A stretch of DNA of 6,863 bases, from assembly GCA_012728775.1 (NCBI GenBank), contig JAAYEN010000006.1, positions 1 to 6,863 of the forward strand. Direction: 5' to 3'. A program made the position numbers and the translations under genes. The notes under the pieces were generated by a model. That model was not told the origin of the DNA. It did no database searches and was given only the letters and a program-made list of their open reading frames with translations. Positions within the stretch are counted from its first letter, which is position 1. Every line of letters begins with the position of its first letter. Origin of the DNA: Tissierellia bacterium (lineage in GTDB: Bacteria; Bacillota_A; Clostridia; Tissierellales; Peptoniphilaceae). Below are positions 6,845 to 6,863 of this stretch, piece after piece.

Positions 6845-6863
6845 AAAAGATATAAATAAAAAA

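Noticed and set aside
6845..6863. T-rich start of the minus strand as the tail of an upstream terminator
   Set aside because: No stem is visible inside the window. The hairpin, if any, would lie beyond position 6863, so it cannot be supported.
1..6863. Mobile elements, CRISPR arrays, tRNA or rRNA genes, toxin-antitoxin or defence genes
   Set aside because: Nothing of the kind was seen on either strand. The window is almost fully occupied by conserved housekeeping genes.

Overview
This window holds an ordinary, well-conserved chromosomal locus: the class I heat-shock (dnaK) operon of a low-GC Gram-positive bacterium. All seven genes lie on the minus strand, so transcription runs from position 6863 towards position 1, in the order hrcA, grpE, dnaK, dnaJ, prmA, rsmE, mtaB (cut by the left edge). 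This order, a perfect CIRCE operator, the short Gram-positive form of DnaK and strongly AT-rich DNA point to a Firmicute, most likely an anaerobic Clostridia or Tissierellia-type organism. The genus cannot be fixed from the sequence alone.

Region by region: 6725-6863 is the control region, with a weak sigma-A-like promoter, the CIRCE inverted repeat and the hrcA ribosome binding site. 5723-6724 is hrcA, the repressor that binds CIRCE. 5123-5701 is grpE (GTG start), with a short tandem repeat in its acidic N-terminal tail. 3285-5099 is dnaK. 3175-3284 is the only sizeable internal gap. It carries a strong terminator-like hairpin and, directly against it, a possible promoter for the downstream genes. 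2062-3174 is dnaJ. 1154-2062 (prmA), 448-1161 (rsmE) and 1-464 (mtaB, 5' part only) follow with overlaps of 1, 8 and 17 bases, which suggests translational coupling.

How the genes work together: DnaK, DnaJ and GrpE are the Hsp70 chaperone, its J-domain co-chaperone and its nucleotide exchange factor. HrcA shuts the operon off at CIRCE when folding capacity is adequate. The last three genes encode translation-apparatus modification enzymes, acting on ribosomal protein L11 (PrmA), 16S rRNA U1498 (RsmE) and tRNA position 37 (MtaB). The dnaK-dnaJ hairpin probably lowers read-through, so DnaK would be made in excess over DnaJ and the modification enzymes, while the adjacent candidate promoter could supply a basal level of the distal genes.

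No undescribed system is evident. The points most worth a second look are an acidic motif (EDADY plus following residues) shared by the GrpE N-terminus and the DnaK C-terminus, the 30-base repeat in grpE, and the packed hairpin-plus-promoter arrangement upstream of dnaJ.
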